Source: Geopsychrobacter sp.
GTDB lineage: Bacteria; Desulfobacterota; Desulfuromonadia; Desulfuromonadales; Geopsychrobacteraceae
DNA: 13,595 nucleotides
NCBI GenBank assembly: GCA_030620915.1
Contig: JAUXIR010000008.1
Span: 1-13,595, forward strand
Direction of reading: 5' to 3'
Shown: piece after piece, positions 1 through 7,700 of the stretch
Position numbering within the stretch: the first letter of the stretch is position 1
How the letters are laid out: every line of letters starts with the position of its first letter
The notes under the pieces: generated by a model
What the model saw: the letters and a program-made list of their open reading frames with translations, nothing else
What the model was told of the DNA's origin: nothing
Database searches by the model: none
Program-made: the position numbers and the translations under genes

Positions 1-774
1 GAGCAGCACCGGGTGGATCTTGCCGGAGATGGTCCCCTTGCGCAGTGCGGCGATCAAACGTTGGTTGTCAACCGGGCGGCCTTCCAGGTAATCATTCAGA
101 ATCTGTTCGTCGAAATCTGCAGCGGCTTCGATAATCAGCTCGCGGCCGCGCGCGATCTCTGCGGAAAGGGCTGGGTCGGCCGCTTCAATCTGCAGGCTGC
201 GGCCCTGATCCTCTTCGGCAAAGAGAATCTGCTGACCACTGAGAAGATCAACAACACCACTGAATTTTTCCTCAAAACCGATGGGGAGTTGGAGCAGTAC
301 CGGTCTGGCGGCGAGCTTTTCAGTGAGGTCGCTTAGGACCTTCTGATGGTCGGCACCGATGCGATCCATCTTGTTGATCAGGCAGATGCGCGGCACCTGG
401 TAGCGGTTGGCTTGACGCCAGACAGATTCGCTCTGGGGTTGAACCCCTTCGACCGCACTGAAGATGGCGATGGCGCCGTCGAGGGCGCGCAGGGAGCGTT
501 CAACCTCGATGGTGAAGTCGATATGGCCGGGGGTGTCGATCAGGTTGATTTTCAGATCGTGCCACCGGCAGCAGGTGGCACTGGCGGTGATGGTGATGCC
601 GCGCTGTTGCTCCTGGTCCATCCAGTCCATGGTCGAAGCGCCATCATGCACCTCACCCATCTTGTGGATTTCACCACTGTAGAAGAGGATTCGCTCAGAG
701 ACGGTGGTTTTCCCCGCATCGATATGCGAGATGATACCGATATTGCGAATCTGGTCGAGCGCGGCAGCTGGCAT
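1..774 (-). CDS. Elongation factor G-type translational GTPase, N-terminal part (runs off left edge)
   Basis: This is the GTPase domain of an EF-G-type factor, the ribosomal translocase of protein synthesis. Only the first 258 residues lie in the window. The GTP-binding motifs are all visible: G1 HIDAGKTT at residues 17-24, switch I RGITIT at 58-63, G3 DTPGH at 80-84 and G4 NKMD at 134-137. [16 protein letters not shown] and [14 protein letters not shown] are classic EF-G blocks. The start is the ATG at 774, with GGGGGA just upstream, 24 bp after the preceding gene's stop. Against the well-known housekeeping EF-G it differs at several sites, for example [12 protein letters not shown] after the P-loop and ASATCCRW after switch I, and the region after G4 looks compact. 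I infer a second, EF-G-like paralogue rather than the str-operon copy; no rpsL, rpsG or tuf is adjacent. Certain as an EF-G family GTPase, less so as a paralogue. Confidence 0.93.
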   Translation of the reverse strand, partial: MPAAALDQIRNIGIISHIDAGKTTVSERILFYSGEIHKMGEVHDGASTMDWMDQEQQRGITITASATCCRWHDLKINLIDTPGHIDFTIEVERSLRALDGAIAIFSAVEGVQPQSESVWRQANRYQVPRICLINKMDRIGADHQKVLSDLTEKLAARPVLLQLPIGFEEKFSGVVDLLSGQQILFAEEDQGRSLQIEAADPALSAEIARGRELIIEAAADFDEQILNDYLEGRPVDNQRLIAALRKGTISGKIHPVLL

Positions 775-798
775 GGATCCCCCGGTCGGTGGCGGGCG

Positions 799-2616
799 TT
801 ACCCGGCGCGTAGTTGAATCAGGGCATTGGGGTCGAGGTCATGGCGCACAAAATACTCACGTTCGATCTCTTCGATGGTAAAGCGGTCAAGACCACTGTT
901 GGTCAAAAAGTCATTACGCAGACCCTGATCACGATCTGTGACGATCTGTGGCAGCAGATTGTGCAGGTAGATCGCTTCTTTCTTGATATGTATCACAACA
1001 TCCTCAAAGAGGGCTTTGGGCACGTCTTTTTCAAGGATTTTCTTTTCGTAGAGTTCACGACTGATTTCATCCAGCAATTCATCCTGTTCTTTGCGCGTGT
1101 AGTAGCGGGAGTAAGAGTTGCGGATTTTCTCCTTGGCCTGCCCGAGAAGCAGCAGGTAGAGGCGTTCTTCTTCATTGAGCTGTATGAGATCGCCGGCTAG
1201 GCCGGGGATGCTTTGCTGGTCGGCAACGATCCGTTCCAACCCACGACGCAGCAGTTTGAGTTTGCGTCGTCCGAAGCGACCGAGATAATCATTCTCTTCG
1301 ATAGCGGTGAAGAAGAGTTTTTCAAATAGCCCGGTTTGTAATGTCTCGAAGGCCTCGCGACTGCCGAGTAGGGAGCGAATAACCTCGTCATTAAGGCAGT
1401 AGCCGTCCATAAAGGCCAGTTGGCTGACCTGTTGTGAGCTGCTGTCAAAACGATCAAAGAAGGTGATGATGTAGGAAAAATTTTCCAAAATTAAGAGGTC
1501 GGCACCGTCGCGGATTTTTTCATCGCAGATTTTGCCGGTTTCCAGCAGCAGGTGTTCGAAGGTGTGGTCACGATTTTTTGCTGCAAGCTGTTTGGCTTCA
1601 AGCAGCATAACCATGTCGTTGCTGTCGAAGCTGGTTTCGAAGCGTTCTTCCTGCAGGAGCAGCCCTTGCAGGATCTGTCGGGTGTCAGAGATGTAGGGCG
1701 CCTCACGTGGGGTCTCCATCTCCTTGGTTTTCAAGAGTTCATCGAGGGCCATGAACAGTGCAGTGGGAATACCCTGACGCACCGACAGGGTCTTGAGTCG
1801 GGTCAACCTCGCGTTCGCATGCTGATCGATCTGGCCCTTTTGACGACAGGAGATCAGAACTTTCTTGTACTCATCGACAATGCGGTAATTGTCACGGTGC
1901 TGGTACATGACGTCGATACGGATCCGCTCCTGCTGGTAGCGGTCGATTACTAGGGTATCCGCAAGAGTATCCAGTTCGGTGAGAGCCTCTACGCCAAGAT
2001 TATGATTCTCAAAATAGAGTTCGCGGAAGCGCTCTTGGTAGCTTCGATGCTTTTTGTGGATCAGGCGGAACAGGTAGATCGACGCTGTTTTCGGGAGCCG
2101 TTCAAGGAGCTCGGCACAGAGGCGCGAATCATCAATCGCACTGAGTTCGAGGGTTCTCTTGCAGGTTTTCCCCAACGCCTGCAGGATCTGGGATTGTTGT
2201 TCTTTGATGTTGCTGTTGCTGGTGTCGTGGACAAAGAAGAAGGTGTTATAGATCGCATGGCCGTCAAGAAAAAGGCGATTGAAGCTATGTGCTCCTTCGG
2301 TCTTGTTGCTGAAGATCAGGCGATTGTCGCTGTCGTAGCTGGTTCCGTAGAGAATCAAACGATTGCGAATGTCTGCTTTTGCCAGATCGGTCAGCGGTTG
2401 CTCGACGCCAAACATGTACTCACAGAAAGAGCCGCCATTGCCGCGGTGACTGACACCCCGGGGTGAAAGTAAAAATTCATTACCGGGCGCAAAGAAACGC
2501 AGCACATCACCAGTCTGCTGGTAAAATTGCGGCCGCGAGCTGTCGGCGCCCGCAGCGGTGGCAAAAAACTCGATGCTGTCATCTATGTGGCCGTGTAGGC
2601 GGAGTTCTGTGTTCAT
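799..2616 (-). CDS. Uncharacterised ~605-residue, largely helical soluble protein
   Basis: I do not recognise a characterised function. The protein is about 605 residues, with no signal peptide and no membrane segment. The N-terminal 130 residues look mixed alpha/beta and aromatic-rich. From about residue 200 onward it is charged, leucine-rich and probably helical, with a clear EEERLYLLLLGQAKEKIRNSY segment near residue 495. It resembles conserved hypothetical proteins of Geobacter-like bacteria, possibly the family TIGR04442; this is recollection, not a search. I place the start at the ATG at 2616, giving MNTELRLHGHIDDS, with AGAGAA about 7 nt upstream. An in-frame TTG at 2634 would add six residues but overlaps the stop of the upstream hydrolase. 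The gene follows the PhnP-like hydrolase by 11 bp and precedes the EF-G-like gene by 24 bp, so the three are probably cotranscribed. Confidence 0.85.
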   Translation of the reverse strand: MNTELRLHGHIDDSIEFFATAAGADSSRPQFYQQTGDVLRFFAPGNEFLLSPRGVSHRGNGGSFCEYMFGVEQPLTDLAKADIRNRLILYGTSYDSDNRLIFSNKTEGAHSFNRLFLDGHAIYNTFFFVHDTSNSNIKEQQSQILQALGKTCKRTLELSAIDDSRLCAELLERLPKTASIYLFRLIHKKHRSYQERFRELYFENHNLGVEALTELDTLADTLVIDRYQQERIRIDVMYQHRDNYRIVDEYKKVLISCRQKGQIDQHANARLTRLKTLSVRQGIPTALFMALDELLKTKEMETPREAPYISDTRQILQGLLLQEERFETSFDSNDMVMLLEAKQLAAKNRDHTFEHLLLETGKICDEKIRDGADLLILENFSYIITFFDRFDSSSQQVSQLAFMDGYCLNDEVIRSLLGSREAFETLQTGLFEKLFFTAIEENDYLGRFGRRKLKLLRRGLERIVADQQSIPGLAGDLIQLNEEERLYLLLLGQAKEKIRNSYSRYYTRKEQDELLDEISRELYEKKILEKDVPKALFEDVVIHIKKEAIYLHNLLPQIVTDRDQGLRNDFLTNSGLDRFTIEEIEREYFVRHDLDPNALIQLRAG

Positions 2617-2627
2617 TATCCGATTCT

Positions 2628-3437
2628 CTAACAATCAGGGGCCTTGTTTAAGCAAGACGACAGATCAACCTCAATCCGCTGTCCGTCGAAGGCCAGTCCA
2701 ATCCCTGGTGGGAGCTCATTCCCGTGCTTCTGGTGGTCGATCTCGTGACTGAGATGGGTCAACCAGGTATTTTTTGCGCCGATCTTCTGTGCCATCGCAA
2801 CTGCTTGCTGAATATTGAAGTGGGTCCGGTGCGGTTTAATGCGCAGGCCATCGATAACCAAATATTCAATTCCTTTAAGAAGTTGAATAGATGTCTCAGG
2901 GATGCTGTTACAGTCCGTTAAGTAAGCAAGTGGACCAACGCGGTAGCCGAAGACTTCTATAGACCCGTGCAAAAGTGGGACCGGAACCAGCGTCAGCCCG
3001 CAGAGCTTAAAGCTGTCAGTGACCGGACAGGTTTTTAATTGAGGAATATAACCCGGTTCAGATGTGGGGTCAAAGATGTATGCAAAGTTGATGCGAATCT
3101 GTTCCAGCGTTGTGGCCGCGCCGTATAGCGGTATGACGGGTTCGCCGCGCAGGGTGAAGACGCGCAGGTCGTCGATGCCGTGCAGGTGGTCGGCGTGAAC
3201 GTGGGTATAGAGAACGGCATCGATGTGACGGATCCCTTCACGCAGCATTTGTTGACGGAGATCGGTCGCCGTATCGATGAGGATGTTGCGCCCTTGGTAG
3301 CTTAACAGGGCACTGCAGCGGGTTCGTTGGTTCCGTTGGTCGCTTGACAGGCAGACTGTGCAACTGCAGCCGATTACCGGAATTCCGGTGCTGGTCCCGG
3401 AGCCGAGGATTGTCAGGGTTAGTGTGTCTGCGGCCAT
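2628..3437 (-). CDS. PhnP-like metallo-beta-lactamase-fold hydrolase
   Basis: This 269-residue protein has the metallo-beta-lactamase fold and resembles PhnP, the phosphoribosyl cyclic phosphodiesterase of C-P lyase pathways. The metal motif HVHADH gives H79, H81, D83 and H84. Further likely ligands are H157, D175 (in YLTDC) and H228 (in THLSHE). The N-terminus has the structural zinc Cys cluster CSCTVC (C24, C26, C29) after GSGTSTGIPVIG, and H231 could complete that site; this pattern matches PhnP closely. No phn genes are present here, so the phosphonate role is not supported. A general cyclic phosphodiester or nucleotide phosphodiesterase role is the safer call. The ATG at 3437 has GAGG 12 nt upstream, rather far. 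The gene starts 93 bp after the AbiEi-like gene, and its stop lies 11 bp before the ATG of the next gene. Confidence 0.9.
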   Translation of the reverse strand: MAADTLTLTILGSGTSTGIPVIGCSCTVCLSSDQRNQRTRCSALLSYQGRNILIDTATDLRQQMLREGIRHIDAVLYTHVHADHLHGIDDLRVFTLRGEPVIPLYGAATTLEQIRINFAYIFDPTSEPGYIPQLKTCPVTDSFKLCGLTLVPVPLLHGSIEVFGYRVGPLAYLTDCNSIPETSIQLLKGIEYLVIDGLRIKPHRTHFNIQQAVAMAQKIGAKNTWLTHLSHEIDHQKHGNELPPGIGLAFDGQRIEVDLSSCLNKAPDC

Positions 3438-3473
3438 TGAGTCAGTGGACCTCGTGGGTGAAGGGTGACCGAA

Positions 3474-3502
3474 AATTTAACACCGGCACGCTAAAAGAAC
3501 AA
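3474..3502 (-). promoter_or_regulatory. Possible weak promoter before the PhnP-like gene
   Basis: On the minus strand TTGTTC (3497-3502) and TAAATT (3474-3479) are separated by exactly 17 bp. They lie in the 93-bp gap between the AbiEi-like gene and the PhnP-like gene. Each hexamer only partly matches the sigma-70 consensus, so this is tentative. If real, it would let the hydrolase, the hypothetical gene and the EF-G gene be transcribed independently of the regulator. Confidence 0.25.
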
Positions 3503-3530
3503 GATTCGGCTTTGATTGTCCTAAGACTTC

Positions 3531-4586
3531 CTAACTCAGGCGCGGCAGCAGGTGTTGACAGTACAGTTTGTCGGCCGCCTTGGCAGACTGACCGTCGCTG
3601 GCCAGTTCGGCATAGGTTAAAAGAGGATCGACCAGCTTGAGTCCCTCAGCGTGCCGGACGTTCCAGAGGTTTTGCTTGCCGAAGGGGGCCAGCAGGCTGA
3701 CCTTACCGTTCGGGTCAGGCGTCAGGTGCAGTTGGAGCATCAACTTGAGTTGCTGTTGCGGATTGATATAAAGCACGGCCGATTCCGGCGAGATGTTGCT
3801 GGTCAAGAGTGACGCACCCAGTTGCCCGCCCAGCATCACCGCTGCGGTATCGGAGGTGCGACGGAGCAACTCCGGCAACTGTTGCAGAGCATAATCGGGG
3901 TTGAGCGCGCAGCGCTGTAACAGCATCCGCGGCCGCAAGGTTTCGATGTAGCCGAGTTGCCAGCGCTGTAGCAGTTCTTCGGCCGCGACCAATTCGCGCC
4001 CTTTTTCACTGCTCATCAGATTGCCGCGTTTTTCCAACTCTTTAAACAGGTCGCCGATTGCCCCCAGGGCGATGCCGGCATCGTCAGCCAGAACCCGGTA
4101 TGTGGCATTGACCGTCTGGGGATTGCGCAGGAAAAGGTAGATCAGTTTCAGCCCGGCGGGGCGGAAGAGACGATCAAGGCCGCCGCTGGGGGTCATGTGT
4201 TTTTGCCCGCCGATTTCAACATAGAGTGGTGATTGCTGTAGCAGGAGGTTGCCTGCGCAATCGGCGAATTCGATCCTCTTCTGCTTTAATTTTGCCGCCA
4301 TATTCGGGCTGACGTAGTGAGTCAGAAGCAGTGGTGAGCAGTTAGCCGGTGCCGCAGTGGTTTTCAATTGATGAATGACCAGATCGGCCACCGAGGGGGA
4401 AAGTTTTGGCACTACTTTCAAATAGTAATATTTCTCACCCCAATCCCCCCCCAGTTTGATCGTTCCGGCAAAGGGACCCCCCAGTTTTTTGATGACAAAA
4501 TCGATGTGGCAGCCGGGCAGGCTCCGGATAGCTTTCATGCAACCATAGATGATTTGTTCATCGCGTTGTTTGGCCTTGTTGGTCAT
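3531..4586 (-). CDS. AbiEi-family (type IV antitoxin-like) winged-helix regulator, no adjacent toxin
   Basis: This 351-residue protein resembles the COG4861 branch of the AbiEi-type IV antitoxin family. Visible family hallmarks are RIEFADCAGNLLL at about 104-116, a predicted winged helix at about 143-195 (LIYLFLR through LFKELEKRG), GGQLGASLLTSNISPESAVLYI at about 253-274, and a C-terminal DPLLTYAELASDGQSAKAADKLY like the DPLLxYADL...EAAE ending of the family. AbiEi proteins are DNA-binding repressors that antagonise the AbiEii nucleotidyltransferase toxin and autoregulate. No nucleotidyltransferase gene adjoins this one: downstream is a metallohydrolase, upstream an HD-GYP gene. It may therefore be a solitary regulator. 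The ATG at 4586 has AAGGG 6 nt upstream. The leader contains a perfect inverted repeat. Family assignment is from memory of conserved blocks; function is inferred. Confidence 0.78.
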   Translation of the reverse strand: MTNKAKQRDEQIIYGCMKAIRSLPGCHIDFVIKKLGGPFAGTIKLGGDWGEKYYYLKVVPKLSPSVADLVIHQLKTTAAPANCSPLLLTHYVSPNMAAKLKQKRIEFADCAGNLLLQQSPLYVEIGGQKHMTPSGGLDRLFRPAGLKLIYLFLRNPQTVNATYRVLADDAGIALGAIGDLFKELEKRGNLMSSEKGRELVAAEELLQRWQLGYIETLRPRMLLQRCALNPDYALQQLPELLRRTSDTAAVMLGGQLGASLLTSNISPESAVLYINPQQQLKLMLQLHLTPDPNGKVSLLAPFGKQNLWNVRHAEGLKLVDPLLTYAELASDGQSAKAADKLYCQHLLPRLS

Positions 4587-4623
4587 TGGCTGCCCTTTTT
4601 CGAATGGTGATGTTCAAGATAAT

Positions 4624-4637
4624 TCCGTGTTCACGGA
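4624..4637. promoter_or_regulatory. Inverted repeat upstream of the AbiEi-like gene (possible operator)
   Basis: TCCGTG-TT-CACGGA is a perfect 6+6 bp palindrome with a 2-nt centre. It lies 37 bp upstream of the AbiEi-like start codon in a 140-bp gap. The loop is too short for a good terminator and no T-run follows, so an operator for a dimeric regulator is more likely. AbiEi proteins are known to bind inverted repeats in their own promoters. Autoregulation here is an inference. Confidence 0.4.
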
Positions 4638-4682
4638 GATCTATTGTTGTGAAATACTGAACCTGAAGGGGGCGCTTGTCAA

Positions 4683-4708
4683 GGTCTTCCTGTCGCCAGG
4701 AAGGGACC
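4683..4708 (-). terminator. Stem-loop 19 nt after the HD-GYP gene (terminator-like)
   Basis: On the minus strand the RNA would form a 7-bp CTTCCTG/CAGGAAG stem closed by a GCGA tetraloop of GNRA type. It extends through a 2-nt bulge by GGT/ACC. It lies just after the HD-GYP stop, which is where a terminator for the ligase-HEAT-HD-GYP unit belongs. The following bases are TTGACAAG rather than a U-tract, so it may be a weak terminator or a 3'-end stabilising hairpin. Confidence 0.45.
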
Positions 4709-4726
4709 ATTGGCAGGTCTGGTCGG

Positions 4727-6025
4727 TTAAAGATACTTTTCGACCTGGATACCCTTGAGCAGAGGATCGACTTCGGCGAGAATTTGACTGCTGTCGGGTT
4801 GGTTGAGTTCGGACGCATCCAGCAGGCGTTGGCCGTCGGCGCCGATGATCGGTTTGAGTTTCAATGAATTTTCACCCTGATGGTTCTGGTCAACGACCAG
4901 AGCAATGACCTCATCCTTAAGCCGCACCAGGGTGCCAACCGGGTAAGGCCCGAGGAAGTTGGCAAATTTTTCGACATATTCAGGGTGGAGGTGGCGACCG
5001 CTCAAGAAGCGCAGTCTATCGAGGGCCCTTTTGGGTGAAAAGGGTTTCTGGTAACAGCGAAGGGTGGTCATGGCATCGAAGGTGTCGGCGATGGCGACCA
5101 TGTCGACCAGGGGCGATATCTGGCGGTCACGGCTACCTTCGGGATAGCCGCTGCGATCGTAGCGCAGATGGTGGTAGTGGATGATATCGATGACTTCAGC
5201 TGGGATTGCGTCCATCTTGCTTACGATTTCCACTCCGTGCTGTGGATGTTCCATCATTTTGCGCCGCTCGGTTCCGCTGAGTTGCCCCGGTTTGGTGATA
5301 ATCGCATGGTCGATGGTCATCTTGCCAAGATCATGCATCATGCCACCCATGCCGAGCAGGCTGAGTTGTTCCTTGGGCAGGGTGCAGGCCCGTCCGATAG
5401 TCAGCGCAATCACTGAAACGTTGACCGAGTGGGTGAAGGTATAGTTATCGTAATCCTTGAGCAGGGTCATCGCCAGCAAGGCATAGGGGCGACTGATGGC
5501 GCTGCTGACCATTTTCTGCACGCTGGCAAATGCCATGCTGGTCGATGGACGGCGGCCCAGGCGAGCATCTTCATAAACCGATTCGACGACGCTTAAGGCC
5601 TCGCGGTAGACTTCGCGCGGCGTCTCTTCCTTGGGGATGACCCGGATATGGTCGATGCCGAGAATAGCAAAAAAATCAGAAATCTCGGTATTCCCCTTGT
5701 TGAGTTGTGTCATCAACTCCAGTAGCTGGCTAGAGTCGACCCCGGCGGCGAAACGGATCCCTTTGAGTTGACAGGCGTGAATTTTTTGCGAAAGATCCAG
5801 GATGGCGGGGTGCTGTTCGAGGCAGGGCAGATCCTCGACCAGCAGGATGCCATCAACGAAGCCGAGTTGAAGCTGCCCTTTCTGTTGCAGCAGTGGCCGC
5901 ATCGCATCAAGAGCGCTTTCAAGCTGACGTCGGACCTGAGGGTGCTCCCCCGGATAGAGGCGCATCCCCTGGAGTATGGCGGCCAGGCTGGCTGGAATTT
6001 GTTTAATTTGTTGTGCTGTTATCAT
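4727..6025 (-). CDS. HD-GYP domain protein (predicted cyclic-di-GMP phosphodiesterase) with N-terminal domain shared with its neighbour
   Basis: This 432-residue protein has three parts: an N-terminal domain (about 10-135), an HD-GYP domain (about 190-355) and a small beta-rich C-terminal cap starting YPVGTLVRLK. HD-GYP domains hydrolyse cyclic di-GMP or act as its sensors. Metal-site residues visible are H199, H231-D232 and K235 (HDLGK), H260, H285-H286 and D314, with GYP at 293-295. Two features are off-consensus. The signature reads HHLRYDRSGYP rather than HHERxDGxGYP. The position four before H199, Glu in trinuclear HD-GYP enzymes such as PmGH, is Tyr195. A binuclear site is therefore more likely. 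No receiver domain, signal peptide or membrane helix is seen. The ATG at 6025 sits inside the end of the HEAT gene, overlapping it by 23 bp, with a poor ribosome site, so translation is probably coupled. Confidence 0.92.
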   Translation of the reverse strand: MITAQQIKQIPASLAAILQGMRLYPGEHPQVRRQLESALDAMRPLLQQKGQLQLGFVDGILLVEDLPCLEQHPAILDLSQKIHACQLKGIRFAAGVDSSQLLELMTQLNKGNTEISDFFAILGIDHIRVIPKEETPREVYREALSVVESVYEDARLGRRPSTSMAFASVQKMVSSAISRPYALLAMTLLKDYDNYTFTHSVNVSVIALTIGRACTLPKEQLSLLGMGGMMHDLGKMTIDHAIITKPGQLSGTERRKMMEHPQHGVEIVSKMDAIPAEVIDIIHYHHLRYDRSGYPEGSRDRQISPLVDMVAIADTFDAMTTLRCYQKPFSPKRALDRLRFLSGRHLHPEYVEKFANFLGPYPVGTLVRLKDEVIALVVDQNHQGENSLKLKPIIGADGQRLLDASELNQPDSSQILAEVDPLLKGIQVEKYL

Positions 6026-7700
6026 TTTTTTTCATCAAGATCGTCAGGCTGAGTTGCGCCGCTCGCTGTACCACCCCATGCTGCGATTTTTGCCATTTGT
6101 TGAAGGCTGTTTCCAGGTTTTTATCTCCCAGTTTTGCCAGGCTGAGGATGATCTCGGCGCGGAGCTCTTCCAGTCGCTTCAGACGCAGCAGATTGGGGCG
6201 TTTGGCCAGTGCCAGCAGGGGAGCGATGGCTTCTTTTTTGCCAAGGGTGGCGAGGGCGGAAACGGCATCATGGCGGATGACGGTCTGGTGGCCGAATGGG
6301 TCGAAACTTTGAGCAATTTTCACCAATGGTTGCACCGCTTCATTGCTTTTGGTTGCCCCAAGGGCTTTAACCGCGGGGCGGCGCAATGCCGTTGCTGGAT
6401 CTTGAGCTAATTTGATGAGCGGGGCAACCGCCTTGTTGCCACCTATCATAGCCAATGAGCGGATCAGGGTGCGCCGGACTCGTTGGTCCGGATAGGTCGT
6501 CAACCCGTCAAGGATGTCTATTCCGGCATCCAGGCGCAGGTCGCCGAGCAGGGTGATCGCATTGCGCACAACGTACCATTTACTGCTGTGGATCATTTCA
6601 CGTAGCAGGTCGAGTAGTGGTTCGCCCATTCTGCCCAACAGGGTGCTCAGGCGCTTACGCACTGTGCCGTCCTCTTCCTTGCTCATCAGGGAGAGGAGTT
6701 GCGGGGCAATCCGGATCCCCAGGGCTACGGTGAATTTCTGCAAACGTTGAAATTGCTGGGGGGTGAGGGAGGTTCGTTTGAATTGCTCCAGCATCAAACC
6801 AGCAATTTTTTCCGTCAACAGGCGTTCTAAGGCACTGCTAGCGATGCTGCGCTGGGTGCGACCACGTTCTTGCTGCTGGCTCTGGATCAGGAGCAGGGGG
6901 AGAATTCTCAGGACACCGGGGAGTCCGCTCCGCTTAAAATAGGCCGGTGCCAGTTGGAGAAGCTTGTCGGCCTGGCGACGGTAGGCGTCCTCATGCTGTT
7001 CGATGTTGAGTTGTTCAATGATTTCACGTATCTGCTGCGCCAGATCGGGCTTCTCTGTCGGAGCTGAAGGGTCCTGCCCGCCTTCGCCTTCGTCCTCATC
7101 TTCGGCTCTTTCGATCTCTTCCGCCAATTGTTGGCGTTTTTGCAGGGCACTATCGAGGCTGCTTTCGTTGAGCCAGATGGTTGTTACCTGGTGATTGCTT
7201 AAAAAGATCGGGAGGCCGCCGATGCGATAAATCTCATCGGCGGGAGTTGTCAGCCCTTCGAGCAGGGTCAGGAGTTCTTCTGGAAGGAGGCCGGGGAGGA
7301 AAATCAGCTGGTTGACCCGTCGCTCTGCCAGCATGAGAGCCAGGTCGGGGAGGGCTGGATTCTTCTCGCCAATTTTAAGTTCACCAAGCGAAAACCCGGC
7401 TTGACCGGCCTGTATGGCTTGATTATCCGGCCGGGCCAACATCGGGATGAAGCCGGTCATACACTCGCTGATAGCGGTTTGCAGGCTGGGATGCCCCTTG
7501 GGGTAGAAGCGCAGGGCTTTCATGAGCTTGATCAGACCGGTCAATGCCTGCTCAATCTCCAACGTCTGCTGATTATCGGCCAAGGAACCCTCCAGGGAAG
7601 TTGCATCCCGCGATATTAATGAAATGAACCCTGTCAAGATACCCTGTCCCGCCGGAGTTGTAAATATCTCTAGAGGCTGGGATTTACCGATTTCGCTCAT
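6003..7700 (-). CDS. HEAT-repeat protein with N-terminal domain shared with the HD-GYP neighbour
   Basis: This protein of about 565 residues has no recognisable catalytic domain. Residues 47-180 form a domain that matches the N-terminus of the HD-GYP neighbour, including LRFYPKGHPSLQ against MRLYPGEHPQVR. An acidic linker follows (about 196-215, rich in E and D). From about 330 to 560 there are roughly six HEAT repeats, for example SSKWYVVRNAITLLGDL, DQRVRRTLIRSLAMIG and TALRRPAVKALGA. HEAT arrays are helical scaffolds for protein-protein contact. I take the ATG at 7700, which overlaps the ligase stop as TGATG; a TTG at 7703 is possible but weaker. The last codons include an A8 run that also contains the start of the HD-GYP gene. 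With the ligase upstream and HD-GYP downstream overlapping, the three form a tight operon. A scaffold partner for the HD-GYP protein is my inference. Confidence 0.9.
   Translation of the reverse strand: MSEIGKSQPLEIFTTPAGQGILTGFISLISRDATSLEGSLADNQQTLEIEQALTGLIKLMKALRFYPKGHPSLQTAISECMTGFIPMLARPDNQAIQAGQAGFSLGELKIGEKNPALPDLALMLAERRVNQLIFLPGLLPEELLTLLEGLTTPADEIYRIGGLPIFLSNHQVTTIWLNESSLDSALQKRQQLAEEIERAEDEDEGEGGQDPSAPTEKPDLAQQIREIIEQLNIEQHEDAYRRQADKLLQLAPAYFKRSGLPGVLRILPLLLIQSQQQERGRTQRSIASSALERLLTEKIAGLMLEQFKRTSLTPQQFQRLQKFTVALGIRIAPQLLSLMSKEEDGTVRKRLSTLLGRMGEPLLDLLREMIHSSKWYVVRNAITLLGDLRLDAGIDILDGLTTYPDQRVRRTLIRSLAMIGGNKAVAPLIKLAQDPATALRRPAVKALGATKSNEAVQPLVKIAQSFDPFGHQTVIRHDAVSALATLGKKEAIAPLLALAKRPNLLRLKRLEELRAEIILSLAKLGDKNLETAFNKWQKSQHGVVQRAAQLSLTILMKKNDNSTTN

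Noticed and set aside
346..813. Plus-strand open frame of 155 codons
   Set aside because: It is the antisense of the EF-G GTPase domain, whose motifs are unmistakable on the minus strand.
2002..2466. Plus-strand open frame of 154 codons
   Set aside because: It is antisense to the 605-residue hypothetical protein, with no ribosome site or recognisable motif.
4587..4726. Sigma-70 promoter for the AbiEi-like gene
   Set aside because: Only poor hexamer pairs (for example TTCAGG with TAGATC at 18 bp); not reported as a feature beyond the palindrome.
5976..6410. Plus-strand open frame of 144 codons
   Set aside because: It is antisense to the HEAT repeats, whose periodic pattern shows the minus strand is coding.
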